Origin: Palsa-147 sp963771905
GTDB lineage: Bacteria; Acidobacteriota; Terriglobia; Acidiferrales; UBA7541
Assembly: GCA_963771905.1 (NCBI GenBank)
Contig: CAVYVI010000006.1
Coordinates: forward strand, 186,001 to 250,000
DNA: 64,000 nucleotides
Direction of reading: 5' to 3'
Part shown: piece after piece, positions 40,465-49,539 of the stretch
Position numbering within the stretch: position 1 is the first letter of the stretch
Layout: every line of letters begins with the position of its first letter
The notes under the pieces: model-generated
What the model was told of the DNA's origin: nothing
Database searches by the model: none
The model's input: the letters and a program-made list of their open reading frames with translations, nothing else
Made by a program: the position numbers and the translations under genes

Positions 40465-43047
40465 ATGGCTCAGGACATCACCAGGCAACTCGAACGGGCG
40501 CGCCGCGCCCTTGAGAAGAACAAGCTCAAGGATGCCGTGTCTGAATATCAAGCGGTCCTCGACGAATCTCCGAACCATCAGGAGGCCGTTCAGGCGCTGG
40601 CGGATTTGTATGTGCGGATGAATGAGCCGGTCCGCGCGGCGCATTACTACGGCTTGCAATTCGATCGGTTACTGGATGCGGGAGATGCTTCGAAAGCGGC
40701 GGCGATTTTCGCGCGCTTTCTCCGCGGCGTCGCCCAGCCACCCGAGCGCCTGATTCGTTACGCCGTTCTCTTGCATAAGCAGAATCGAGTGAGTGAAGCG
40801 GTGGAACAGTACAGCGCCGCTTCCGAGCGATTGCACGAGACGCATCAGGACAAGGAAGCGCTGGTCTGCTACGAGAAAATCGCGCAGCTCGACACCGAAA
40901 ATCCCAGCCGTCATCTGGCCGTGGCGGAGCTCGCCGCGCGGATCGGACAGATCGAGCTGGCGGCGCGCAGCTTTCTTCGCGCCGGGCAACTCAGCCAGGC
41001 GCTGAACGAACTCGACCTGTCGCTCGAATATTTCGGGCAGGCCCACGCGCTGCTGCCGGAAGACCGCACGATTGCCCTGTTCTTCGCCGAAGCGCGGCTG
41101 CGCCGCGGCGATGCCGAGGGCGCCGTGGATTTGCTGGAGCCCTTCGCTCCGAACGACTCCGATACGACATTTCTCGCGCTCTTCGGGGAAGCGCTGCTGC
41201 GCACGGGCCAACTGGATCGCGCACGCGGCGCATTCGAAGCCTTTTACCGCCAGAAGCAGGATGGCTTCACCAAACTGTTTGAATTGGCCGGAGCGTATTT
41301 CAACGCCGAGCAGGACGACAAGGGCGCGGCGGTCCTCGGGCAAACGAAGGAATGGATGAAGGGGGTACGGCGCGAAAACGAGTTCGCCGCGCAAGTGGAC
41401 CGCATGGCCACGATCTACCCGAATTCGGTGGCCCTCGCCAAGCTGATCGCCACGCTGTATGAAGAGCTGAATCGGGAAACGAAATACTTCGACGCGCTGG
41501 TGCGGCTGTTCGATCTCTATCTCGAAAACGGACAGCTCAAGCCGGCGTGCGAGGCGCTCGATCGCCTGGTGGACATCGATCCATACGATTATCGAAACCA
41601 GGAGCGCATCGCGAAGCTCGAAGGCAAAGCCGATCCGGCTTTTCTGAAGAGCATCATGTCGCGAGCGGCGAAAGCAGCCACAGCGACGAGCCGCCCGGAA
41701 GGCTTTGGCGGCGCCGCGAGCAACGAGCGAGTCGCGCCCGTTACGGAAGAAGCGCGCGCACAGCAGGCGCTGGACGATTTGCTGGTGCAGGTGGAGATAT
41801 TTCTGCAGTATTCGCTGCATTCCAAGGCGGTCGAGCGGCTGGAACGCATCTCCGAGCTTTTTCCGGGCGAAGAGGAGAAGAACGAGCGACTACGAAGCGT
41901 ATACGAACGCGCGAATTGGTGGCCGAAGGGAAAGCCGGTGAAGCCGGCGGCGAAACCCGAGACCGCTGCGCCGCCGCAAGCGGCGTCGCAGGCGGGGCCC
42001 GGTGGGGCACCTTCGGCGGCGTTCACGTTGGGCTTCGATCCAGAGACGCAGCGCGATCTGGCGGAAATCGCGGAGTTCACGCGGCTGATGTATCGCCAGG
42101 CGACGCCGCGGGAAGTGGTCTCCGTGGCGGTGCAGGAAATCGGGAAATTTCTGAGCGTGTCGCGGTGCATCGTTTCGGTGGCCATGGGGAAGGAGAGCAC
42201 GCCGCTGACGGCGGAATTCACGGGGCCGGGAATCATTCCGGCGGGTACGGGACAAGTCGCGGGTCTCGTCTCATTGCTTGCAACGATGCCGCCGGACGCG
42301 CTGGGCGGAGTCGAGCTAAGCGGGCCGGGAATGCAGGCGTTACGGGCGCTGAAACTCGAAACCGCGCTGGGCGTGAAGCTGGTCGACAAAGAAACGCAGA
42401 CACCCGCCGGCGCGCTGCTGCTTGGCAGCGAGAGGCCGCGGAAATGGCGTCCCAACGACAGCTTCTTTTTGCAGGCGGTTGGCGATCAACTTTTGATTTC
42501 GGTGAATCACACGCGAACGCAGGCGGTCGTGCGGACGCTCGCGTTTGCGGATGCGAAGACCGGGCTGGTCAGCCGCGGCGCATATGTCGATTGTCTGCTG
42601 GCCGAATCGTCGCGCGCGCGAGCGCAAAGCTCGCCACTTTCATTGGTGGTCTTGCAGGTAGATCGCGGAGGCGAGCTGTTGCAGCAGCATGGCGATTCCG
42701 CGCTCGAAAAGTATGTCGAGCAATTGGCGCGCTCGTTGCGCGGCGCGGTGAGGCAGACGGACGTGGCCGTGAAATACACGGCGTGGGCGCTCGCGTTCAT
42801 TTTGCCGGACACCGGCTTGACCAATGCGACGAATCTCGCCGAGAAACTGCAGCAAGTTGCGGCGACCGTGCAGGCGCCGTGGAATGGGCAGGGCTTGCAT
42901 TTGAGCGCCGTCATCGCGGAAGCGACCAATCGACCCGCGGACGAAAATGAAGATCGTGTGACGGAATGGATGAATCGCGTCGAGGCCGGCCTCGATGAAC
43001 TGCGGCAGCATGGCGGCGAAAAACTGGTAGCCCTCACGACTCCTTAG
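40465..43047 (+). CDS. TPR-GAF protein with degenerate GGDEF domain
   Basis: An 860-residue cytoplasmic multidomain protein. Residues 1-~470 are TPR-like helical repeats (RARRALEKNKLKDAVSEYQAVLDESPNHQEAVQALADLY in parts: ALEKNKLKDAV, DESPNHQEAVQALA). A Pro/Ala linker is followed by a GAF-like domain (~525-665: LAEIAEFTRLMYRQATPREVVSVAVQEIG, LGVKLVDKETQTPAGALLLG). The last ~170 residues look like GGDEF: FADAKTGLVSRGAYVDCLLAES, LSLVVLQVDRGGELL, QTDVAVKYTAWALAFILPDT. The GGDEF signature is KYTAWALAFILP where RYGGDEFAVLLP is expected, so cyclase activity should be lost. Possibly a c-di-GMP-independent sensor or scaffold. Confidence 0.85.
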   Translation: MAQDITRQLERARRALEKNKLKDAVSEYQAVLDESPNHQEAVQALADLYVRMNEPVRAAHYYGLQFDRLLDAGDASKAAAIFARFLRGVAQPPERLIRYAVLLHKQNRVSEAVEQYSAASERLHETHQDKEALVCYEKIAQLDTENPSRHLAVAELAARIGQIELAARSFLRAGQLSQALNELDLSLEYFGQAHALLPEDRTIALFFAEARLRRGDAEGAVDLLEPFAPNDSDTTFLALFGEALLRTGQLDRARGAFEAFYRQKQDGFTKLFELAGAYFNAEQDDKGAAVLGQTKEWMKGVRRENEFAAQVDRMATIYPNSVALAKLIATLYEELNRETKYFDALVRLFDLYLENGQLKPACEALDRLVDIDPYDYRNQERIAKLEGKADPAFLKSIMSRAAKAATATSRPEGFGGAASNERVAPVTEEARAQQALDDLLVQVEIFLQYSLHSKAVERLERISELFPGEEEKNERLRSVYERANWWPKGKPVKPAAKPETAAPPQAASQAGPGGAPSAAFTLGFDPETQRDLAEIAEFTRLMYRQATPREVVSVAVQEIGKFLSVSRCIVSVAMGKESTPLTAEFTGPGIIPAGTGQVAGLVSLLATMPPDALGGVELSGPGMQALRALKLETALGVKLVDKETQTPAGALLLGSERPRKWRPNDSFFLQAVGDQLLISVNHTRTQAVVRTLAFADAKTGLVSRGAYVDCLLAESSRARAQSSPLSLVVLQVDRGGELLQQHGDSALEKYVEQLARSLRGAVRQTDVAVKYTAWALAFILPDTGLTNATNLAEKLQQVAATVQAPWNGQGLHLSAVIAEATNRPADENEDRVTEWMNRVEAGLDELRQHGGEKLVALTTP

Positions 43048-43061
43048 GAGCACCCGAGCCC

Positions 43062-44249
43062 ATGTTTCCAACCGATGTCGTTATCGTTGCGGGAGCGCGC
43101 ACGCCGATGACGCGCTACAACGGCGCATTCGCGGAGACGACCGCGCTCGATCTGGGCGCGGCGGCGGCGCGCGAAGCGATTCGGCGCTCGGGAGCGGATG
43201 CGGCGGAGTTCGATCACGTGGTGATCGGCAACGTGATGCAGACGAGCTCGGACGCGATTTACGGCGCGCGGCATGTGGGATTGAAGGCCGGGCTTCCTGT
43301 GACGACGCCCGCGGTCACCGTGAATCGGCTGTGCGGATCGGGAATTGAAGCGATTACGCAAGCCGCGCAACGAATTCTTCTGGGCGAAGCGAAACTCGTT
43401 CTGGCGGGCGGGACCGAGAATATGTCGCAATGCCCGCACGTGGTTCGCGGCGCGCGGCTGGGGTTCAAACTCGGCGACGGGAAGCTCGAAGATTCGCTGG
43501 TCACAGGATTGTTCGATCCGGTGAGCGGGTGCAGCATGTCGGATACGGCGGAAAATCTGGCGGTCGAGTACAAGATTTCACGGCGCGAAGCGGACGAATT
43601 CGCGTTGCGCAGCCAGCAGCTGGCCGAGGCCGCGTTTCGCGCATGCCGCGTGAAAGATGAAATCGTGGCCGTCGAGGTGAAGAAGGGGCGCAAGACGCAC
43701 GTGGTGGGCGACGACGATCATCGCCGGCCCGATACGACGATGGAAATTTTGGGGGCGCTGCCGCCTGCGTTTCGAAAGGATGGGATCGTCACGGCGGGGA
43801 ACGCGAGTGGAATTGTGGATGGCGCGGCGGCGGTTGTCGTGACGCACGCAGCGACGGCCAAGGAGCGCGGCTGGAGACCGCTCGGGCGAATCGTTTCGTG
43901 GGCGAGTGCTGGCGTCGAGCCGCGCATCATGGGGATCGGCCCGGTGCCGTCGTCGCAGAAAGCGCTGGCATTGGCCGGACTAAAGCTCGAGCAAATCGAT
44001 TTGGTTGAAGTGAACGAGGCATTTGCGGCGCAGTATCTTGCGGTTGAAAAAGCGCTGGGTTTGAAGCGAGACAGAGTGAACGTCAACGGCGGAGCCATCG
44101 CGCTCGGCCATCCCCTGGCGGCGAGCGGTACGCGCCTTGTCCTGACGCTTTTGCTAGAATTACGCCGGCGGGGCGCGCGGTACGGACTGGCGACGGCGTG
44201 CATCGGCGGCGGGCAGGGCATCGCGATGATTGTCGAGTCGCTGTCGTAG
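43062..44249 (+). CDS. Acetyl-CoA acetyltransferase (thiolase)
   Basis: A 395-residue thiolase catalysing condensation or cleavage of acyl-CoA. Motifs: VIVAGARTPMTRYNGAFAE, nucleophilic Cys in VNRLCGSGIEAITQAAQ, AGGTENMSQCPHV, GNASGIVDGAAAVVVTH, NEAFAAQYLAVEKALGL, NVNGGAIALGHPLAASG (catalytic His) and the second Cys in CIGGGQGIAMI. Full length. First of three colinear acyl-CoA genes, after the GGDEF-like gene by 14 bp. AtoB/PhaA-type biosynthetic or FadA-type degradative use cannot be told apart. Confidence 0.92.
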   Translation: MFPTDVVIVAGARTPMTRYNGAFAETTALDLGAAAAREAIRRSGADAAEFDHVVIGNVMQTSSDAIYGARHVGLKAGLPVTTPAVTVNRLCGSGIEAITQAAQRILLGEAKLVLAGGTENMSQCPHVVRGARLGFKLGDGKLEDSLVTGLFDPVSGCSMSDTAENLAVEYKISRREADEFALRSQQLAEAAFRACRVKDEIVAVEVKKGRKTHVVGDDDHRRPDTTMEILGALPPAFRKDGIVTAGNASGIVDGAAAVVVTHAATAKERGWRPLGRIVSWASAGVEPRIMGIGPVPSSQKALALAGLKLEQIDLVEVNEAFAAQYLAVEKALGLKRDRVNVNGGAIALGHPLAASGTRLVLTLLLELRRRGARYGLATACIGGGQGIAMIVESLS

Positions 44250-44297
44250 CCATATCTGAGCCATATCTGGAAGCGGTAATTTCCCGGAGGAATTGGA

Positions 44298-45182
44298 ATG
44301 GCGATTGAGAAAGTAGGAGTGGTGGGCTGCGGCCTGATGGGCTCGGGAATCGCGCACGTGGCGGCGCTCGCCGGCTTCGATACCGTGGTGCGGGAAGTTT
44401 CGCCGGAAATTGCTGCCAAAGGATTGCAATCGATCGAGAAGAACTTGCAGAGGCAGGTGGAGAAAGCCACGATCACGGCGGAAGTGCGGGATGCGACGCG
44501 AGCGCGGCTGCGCGGCACGACGAACCTGGATGATTTGAAGGATCGCGACATCGTGATGGAAGCGATTGTCGAACAGTTGCCGGCGAAGAAAGAGTTGTAC
44601 GCGGCGCTCGACAAGATTTGCGCGAAGCACACGATTTTTGCGAGCAATACGTCGTCGCTTTCGATCACCGAGATGTCGATGTTCACGGCGCGGCCGGAGC
44701 GCTTCGTGGGCATGCACTTTTTCAATCCGGTTCCGTTGATGAAGCTGGTGGAAGTGATTCGCACGATTGCGACGGATGCGAAGGTGTATGAGGAAGCCGT
44801 CGCGTTCGGCGCGAAGCTCGGAAAAATGCCGGTGAGGACGAGCGACCGGACCGGGTTCATCGTAAACCGGCTGCTGGTTCCTTACCTTTTGGATGCCGTG
44901 CGCGCGCTGGAAGAAGGAGTGGCGTCGGTGGAAGATATCGACAATGCAATGAAGCTGGGCTGCGGATATCCGATGGGACCGCTGACGCTGCTCGATTTCG
45001 TCGGGAACGAGACGACGCTGTACATCGCGAATATCATGTTCGACGAATTTCGCGAGAAGCGCTTCGCGCCTCCACCGCTGCTGAAGCGCATGGTGGCGGC
45101 GGGCTGGCATGGGCGGAAGACGGGCCGCGGATTCTACGATTATTCCGATCCGGCGAAACCGAAGGCGCTGACGTTCAGCTAA
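44298..45182 (+). CDS. 3-hydroxybutyryl-CoA dehydrogenase
   Basis: A 294-residue NAD-dependent enzyme interconverting 3-hydroxyacyl- and 3-ketoacyl-CoA. Rossmann loop VGVVGCGLMGSGIAHVAALAGF. Then DIVMEAIVEQLPAKKELYAALD, IFASNTSSLSITEMS, RFVGMHFFNPVPLMKLVEVI (catalytic His and Asn motif HFFNP), RTSDRTGFIVNRLLVPYL and the C-terminal MKLGCGYPMGPLTLLDFVG. The second half ends GRGFYDYSD. Length suits the short, single-function Hbd type. GGAGG precedes the ATG. Works with the flanking thiolase and hydratase. Confidence 0.93.
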   Translation: MAIEKVGVVGCGLMGSGIAHVAALAGFDTVVREVSPEIAAKGLQSIEKNLQRQVEKATITAEVRDATRARLRGTTNLDDLKDRDIVMEAIVEQLPAKKELYAALDKICAKHTIFASNTSSLSITEMSMFTARPERFVGMHFFNPVPLMKLVEVIRTIATDAKVYEEAVAFGAKLGKMPVRTSDRTGFIVNRLLVPYLLDAVRALEEGVASVEDIDNAMKLGCGYPMGPLTLLDFVGNETTLYIANIMFDEFREKRFAPPPLLKRMVAAGWHGRKTGRGFYDYSDPAKPKALTFS

Positions 45183-45204
45183 GCGAGAGGAAAAGCGACG
45201 CAAC

Positions 45205-45987
45205 ATGGCCTACGAAAATATTCTGTACGAAGTGAAGGACCACATCGCGCGGATCACCGTCAATCGCCCGCAGGTGCTGAACGCGCTGAATACGAAGACG
45301 GTCACGGAGCTTGGCGAGGCGATCGATCAGGCGCGCGCGGACAACGAAGTGCGCGTGGTGATCGTGACCGGAGCCGGCGAGAAATCATTTGTGGCGGGAG
45401 CGGACATCAACGAGCTGGCGCAACGGACGCCGATTGATGGCCCGGGATACGCGCTGGGCGGACAGGGAGTTTTTCAACGGCTGGCGACGTTGGGGAAGCC
45501 GTCGATCGCGGCGATCAATGGATTCGCGCTCGGGGGAGGCTGCGAATTGGCGCTGGCGTGCACGATACGAATCGCCAGCCGCAACGCGCGGATTGGCCAG
45601 CCGGAAGTAAAGCTCGGCATTTTGCCCGGGTATGGGGGAACGCAGCGACTTCCGCGGTTGTGCGGCAAGGGCGTCGCGCACGAACTCATTCTCACCGGCG
45701 AGATGATTTCGGCGGAAGAGGCCTTGCGCGCCGGGCTGGTGAATCATGTGTTCGAGCCGGCCGAGTTGATGCCCGCGGCCGAAAAAATCGCGCAGAAGAT
45801 CATCGCCAACGCGCCGCTCGCCGTGAAATTTGCGATGGAAGCCGTCGAGCACGGCATGGAAATGACGCAGGAAGAGGGATTTTATCTCGAAGCGACGCTC
45901 TTCGGGCTGTGCTGCGCGACGGAAGACATGCGCGAAGGGACGAAGGCGTTTCTCGAGAAGCGTCCGCCGAAATTTCAGGGCCGCTGA
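45205..45987 (+). CDS. Enoyl-CoA hydratase / crotonase
   Basis: A 260-residue crotonase hydrating trans-2-enoyl-CoA. Motifs: ITVNRPQVLNALNTKTV, VIVTGAGEKSFVAGADINELA (oxyanion), KPSIAAINGFALGGGCELALACTIRIAS, catalytic glutamates in IGQPEVKLGILPGYGGTQRLPRL, and the C-terminal VNHVFEPAELM and AVKFAMEAVEHG. It lies 22 bp after the dehydrogenase. The three genes give a complete short-chain hydratase/dehydrogenase/thiolase set, usable for fatty-acid or butyrate metabolism. Confidence 0.93.
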   Translation: MAYENILYEVKDHIARITVNRPQVLNALNTKTVTELGEAIDQARADNEVRVVIVTGAGEKSFVAGADINELAQRTPIDGPGYALGGQGVFQRLATLGKPSIAAINGFALGGGCELALACTIRIASRNARIGQPEVKLGILPGYGGTQRLPRLCGKGVAHELILTGEMISAEEALRAGLVNHVFEPAELMPAAEKIAQKIIANAPLAVKFAMEAVEHGMEMTQEEGFYLEATLFGLCCATEDMREGTKAFLEKRPPKFQGR

Positions 45988-45998
45988 AAGCCGAGAGA

Positions 45999-46538
45999 AT
46001 GGCCGAAAAGCTCAAACCAAAAACGGTGCGCGGCGATCTGAGCGCAAGCGGATTGCGGATCGGCATCGTCGTCAGCCGATTCAACAGTTTCATCACCGAC
46101 CGGCTGCTCGCCGGCGCGCTCGACGCGTTGTCGCGTGCGGGCGCGACGGACGAGCAGATCGAAGTCGTTCACGTTCCCGGCTCGTTCGAGATTTCCGTGG
46201 CAGCGAAGAAACTCGCGGAATCGCGAGGGCGACCGGATGCCATTATTTGCATCGGGTGCGTTTTGCGCGGCGAAACCTCGCATTATGAATACGTGTGCAG
46301 CGAAACGGCGCGCGGCATTCAACTGGCGCAGATGGATACGGGCGTGCCGATGGTGTTCTGCGTGCTGACGTGCGACACCATCGAGCAAGCGATCGATCGC
46401 GCCGGACTGAAGGGCGGCAACAAGGGATATGAAGCGGGACTGGCCGCCGTCGAAATGGCCACGCTGATGCGCAAGCTCGCTCCTCGCGCGGAATCGCCGG
46501 GCGCTGCGAAGAAGAAGTCCGGGTCCCGGCGCCGCTAG
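45999..46538 (+). CDS. ribH: 6,7-Dimethyl-8-ribityllumazine synthase
   Basis: A 179-residue enzyme condensing 5-amino-6-ribitylaminouracil with dihydroxybutanone phosphate, the penultimate riboflavin step. Motifs: LRIGIVVSRFNSFITDRLLAGAL, VVHVPGSFEISVAAKKLAES, IICIGCVLRGETSHYEYVC (catalytic His), MVFCVLTCDTIEQAIDRAG, GNKGYEAGLAAVEMATL. Usual length is about 155; a basic tail (SPGAAKKKSGSRRR) is added at the end. It starts 11 bp after the crotonase stop. A longer same-frame ORF upstream is spurious. Adjacent nusB is the usual ribH neighbour. Confidence 0.94.
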   Translation: MAEKLKPKTVRGDLSASGLRIGIVVSRFNSFITDRLLAGALDALSRAGATDEQIEVVHVPGSFEISVAAKKLAESRGRPDAIICIGCVLRGETSHYEYVCSETARGIQLAQMDTGVPMVFCVLTCDTIEQAIDRAGLKGGNKGYEAGLAAVEMATLMRKLAPRAESPGAAKKKSGSRRR

Positions 46539-46539
46539 C

Positions 46540-46953
46540 ATGACTCTGCGCCGAAAATCGCGGGAATTTGCGCTGCAAATGTTGTTCGAGTGGGATCTGG
46601 CGCGGCAGCGTCCGGCGCAAATCGAGAAAAATTTCTGGAAGTCGGCGCGCGCGGCGGATTCCACGCGGAAATTTGCAAGCCAACTTTTCGAGGGCGCGCT
46701 GGCGCAAGTAGAATCGAACGACAAGCTGGTGACAAAGCTATCGGCAAACTGGCGGCTGGACCGGCTGGCGGCGATCGACCGGAATATCCTGCGCCTCGCG
46801 ATTTATGAACTGCGCGCGGGAACTGCGCCGCCGAAAGTCGTGATCGATGAAGCCATCGAGCTCGCGAAGAAATTTTCGTCCGCCGAAGCGCCGGCATTTC
46901 TGAACGGTGTTCTCGACGCGGCGCTTAAGTCGCTCGAACCCAAACCTGACTGA
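46540..46953 (+). CDS. nusB: Transcription antitermination factor NusB
   Basis: A 137-residue all-helical factor that with NusE binds boxA in rRNA operons. Motifs: RRKSREFALQMLFEWDLARQRPAQIEKNFW, FASQLFEGALAQ, NWRLDRLAAIDRNILRLAIYEL and VVIDEAIELAKKFSSAEAPAFLNGVLDAALK (each shown in parts). Standard length. It begins 1 bp past the ribH stop, a normal ribH-nusB couple. Convergent with the phzF-like gene. Confidence 0.94.
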   Translation: MTLRRKSREFALQMLFEWDLARQRPAQIEKNFWKSARAADSTRKFASQLFEGALAQVESNDKLVTKLSANWRLDRLAAIDRNILRLAIYELRAGTAPPKVVIDEAIELAKKFSSAEAPAFLNGVLDAALKSLEPKPD

Positions 46954-46963
46954 GCCGCGCGGA

Positions 46964-47845
46964 TCAGGCTTCAACGTGGCCTTCGAGGACGCAGACGGCG
47001 GAGCCGCTAACGCGCGGGACGAGCTTTCCGCGATTCTCCTCGATCTCAACCTCGATGTGGCTCGGCCGTTTCATCTCGACGCCTTGCGTAATCACAAGCT
47101 GTTCGCCCGCGCGCAATTCACCGTGATGTACCAGATATGCGCCGAGCGAACCGGCCGCGGAGCCGGTGGCGGGATCCTCGATAATTCCCCAAGGGACCAT
47201 GCCGCGCGCGAAGGCCTGGCCTCGGCGGCCGAGCGCAAAGCAATAGGCCAGCGAGGCGGATGAGCCGAGGAGTTTCGCGAGTGCGCTGAGATTCATTTCG
47301 ATTTTTCCGAGAGCTTGGCGCGAGGCGAGCGGCACCATCAGATTGAAAATTCCCGTGGAGACAGATTCGATGGGCAGATGCACGGACAGATCGCGCGGCC
47401 GGAGGCCCAGGGCTTTGGCCAGAGCGGCCGGCGAGATGCGCGACCTCGAAAACTTCGCGGCCTTCTGGGTCATGGTGACGCGCACGGGACGGCCATCGTG
47501 AAATAAAAACTCGACCGGCAGAATTCCCGCGCCGGTTTGCTGCAGGATGCGCAGCTGGCCTTCGGACGCGGGGACAACGCCGAGTTGTGCGAGGAGGAAC
47601 CACGTGCCGATGACGGGATGGCCGGCGAGAGGCAACTCGCACTGAGTGGTAAAGATGCGGAGGCGAGCAAGGGCGCGATTGTTGGTGGGGCGCTGGACGA
47701 AAACCGTTTCGGACAAATTCATTTCGCGTGCGATGGCCTGCATGCGCGGCTTGGAGAGATCGTCGCCGTCGGTGACTACCGCCAGAGGATTCCCGGCGAA
47801 GGGCTTGGTCGTGAAAACGTCGAGCTGATAGAGACGGCGCTTCAT
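46964..47845 (-). CDS. PhzF-family isomerase/epimerase
   Basis: A 293-residue protein of the PhzF/diaminopimelate-epimerase superfamily. Motifs: MKRRLYQLDVFTTKPFAGNPLAVV, MNLSETVFV (active-site region; Glu of the SET motif), LRIFTTQCELPLAGHPVIGTWFLL and EDPATGSAAGSLGAYLVHHG. The start MKRRLYQ at 47845 is conserved; the frame upstream to 47905 is not. There are no other phenazine genes, so a general isomerase role is more likely than phenazine synthesis. It is separated from the sugar-nucleotide cluster by about 200 bp. Confidence 0.85.
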   Translation of the reverse strand: MKRRLYQLDVFTTKPFAGNPLAVVTDGDDLSKPRMQAIAREMNLSETVFVQRPTNNRALARLRIFTTQCELPLAGHPVIGTWFLLAQLGVVPASEGQLRILQQTGAGILPVEFLFHDGRPVRVTMTQKAAKFSRSRISPAALAKALGLRPRDLSVHLPIESVSTGIFNLMVPLASRQALGKIEMNLSALAKLLGSSASLAYCFALGRRGQAFARGMVPWGIIEDPATGSAAGSLGAYLVHHGELRAGEQLVITQGVEMKRPSHIEVEIEENRGKLVPRVSGSAVCVLEGHVEA

Positions 47846-48052
47846 GGGGTCTGCTTTCCGCGGCACCGGGCGCAACGCCGCTGATGACTCATGCAATTCT
47901 GCCACGGTTTGGCCGTCCGGGATGTGTCCCCCGCTCTGCGCTATAGCCGGCGCGAAGAGGACAATATGGACCTCGTGGTCATGGAGTTCGCCGCGCGCGA
48001 TGGGAAGATGTTGGACGCCGTTCGGGATGGCGGGGAATACTACGACAAGTGG
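47846..48052. other. Intergenic gap phzF-like / phosphohexomutase
   Basis: About 200 bp with no gene supported; plus-strand frames here are shadows or too weak. No terminator with a T-run noticed. Confidence 0.35.
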
Positions 48053-49462
48053 CTACAGGCTCTTCACGAGCTTGGTCACTTCGTCGAGGATGCGGCGCGT
48101 GGTTTCGGTGCGAGAGGTTTCGCAATAGAGGCGCAGCATATGCTCGGTGCCCGACGCGCGCACCAGCAGCCAGCCGATATCACCCAGATAAACTTTGATG
48201 CCGTCGAGATCTTCGCGACGGACGATGGGCCAATCGAGGATGCGCGTCAGTTTGACGCCGGCGAAATGCGCGATGGCCTTTTCCTTCTGCCCGGGGTGGA
48301 GTTCGATATCCACGCGGCCGTAAGCGAACTCGCCATATTCGCGGTGCAGCATGGCGACCAACTCGCCGAGCCGTTTGCCGTGCCAAGCCATTACTTCGGC
48401 GAGAAGAAGCGCGTTCACGGACGCGTCGCGCTCGGGCAAATACAATTTCGTGCCGATTCCGCCGCTTTCTTCGCCGCCGAGCAGGATGTCGCTCTCGAGC
48501 ATGCGCTCGCAGATGTACTTGAAGCCGATCGGCGTCTCCCAGACTTTTCGGCCGTAATGCGCGGCGATCTTGTCGATCATTTTGGTGGTGGAGAATGTTT
48601 TCGCGACGTCGCCGGAAATCTTTCGCGTTCCGGCGAGATGCCATAGGAGCAAAGAAAAGATCTGGTGGGGCGTGACGAAGGTGCCTTCGCGATCCATCGC
48701 GCCGATGCGGTCGGCGTCGCCGTCGAGCGCGAAGCCGGCGTCGTAGTTGCCCGTAAGCATGGCCTGGCGCAAAGCGTCGATATTCGGCTCGATGGGCTCG
48801 GGATTCACACCGCCGAAAAGCGGATCGCGGTTTCCGCGAATTTCATCGCAGGCGACACCTTGGCGCGTGAAGAGCTGACGCAGCAGGCCGCGCCCCGCGC
48901 CGTGCATGGGATCGACAACGAAGCGGAACTTCGACGCGCGCAGCCTATCCCAATCGACCAACTTTTCAATCGTTTCGAGATAGGGCGTGGCGACGTCGAG
49001 CGAATGGATCAAATCCTTGCGCGGGGGCAAGGCGGGGACGCCGTCGCGGAGAACGACGGCCAGCTCTTTTTCGATCTGAGCCACGATCGCGGGCGAGGCC
49101 GAACTGCCGTAGGTCGCTTTGTACTTCAGTCCGTCCCAGCGCGCGGGATTGTGGCTTGCGGTGATTTGAATTCCGCCGGCCGCGCCGCGCAGACGCACGA
49201 GGAGAGAGATGGCCGGCGTCGGGCAGGCGTTCGCCGAGAGCCAGACGGGCGTGCCCGTCATCGCGACGGTTTCCGCGGCCACGCGTGCGAATCGATCCGA
49301 GCCGAAGCGCGTGTCGTAGCCGACCAGGACGCCGTTCGCGGATTTCTCGCAGCGGACGACGTAGCGTGCGACCGCGTATGCGACCTTGCGCACGTTGTCG
49401 TATGTGAAATCCTCGGCGATAACGCCGCGCCAGCCGTCGGTTCCGAATTTGATTGGCGTCAC
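48053..49462 (-). CDS. Phosphoglucomutase/phosphomannomutase
   Basis: A 469-residue alpha-D-phosphohexomutase. Start GTG 49462 gives VTPIKFGTDGWRGVIAEDFTYDN, the expected N-terminus; a -10-like TATACT lies about 10 nt upstream and no Shine-Dalgarno is seen. Catalytic phosphoserine loop is ITASHNPARWDGLKYK, metal loop FALDGDADRIGAMD, sugar-binding GGEESGGIGTKL, and phosphate-binding VRASGTEHMLRLYCET. Given manC and manA upstream in the same orientation, mannose-6-P to mannose-1-P is the likely main reaction, though glucose-phosphate use is possible. Confidence 0.92.
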   Translation of the reverse strand: MTPIKFGTDGWRGVIAEDFTYDNVRKVAYAVARYVVRCEKSANGVLVGYDTRFGSDRFARVAAETVAMTGTPVWLSANACPTPAISLLVRLRGAAGGIQITASHNPARWDGLKYKATYGSSASPAIVAQIEKELAVVLRDGVPALPPRKDLIHSLDVATPYLETIEKLVDWDRLRASKFRFVVDPMHGAGRGLLRQLFTRQGVACDEIRGNRDPLFGGVNPEPIEPNIDALRQAMLTGNYDAGFALDGDADRIGAMDREGTFVTPHQIFSLLLWHLAGTRKISGDVAKTFSTTKMIDKIAAHYGRKVWETPIGFKYICERMLESDILLGGEESGGIGTKLYLPERDASVNALLLAEVMAWHGKRLGELVAMLHREYGEFAYGRVDIELHPGQKEKAIAHFAGVKLTRILDWPIVRREDLDGIKVYLGDIGWLLVRASGTEHMLRLYCETSRTETTRRILDEVTKLVKSL

Positions 49463-49539
49463 GGTGGGCCAGTATACGTGAAGTGGGTGTTGGCGAAATA
49501 GCGGGATTGCACGGGGAGGAATGCCGCCGGCGCGAGGAT

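Noticed and set aside
48665..49501. Plus-strand frame opposite the phosphohexomutase
   Set aside because: Shadow of the minus-strand gene, which has all phosphomutase motifs.
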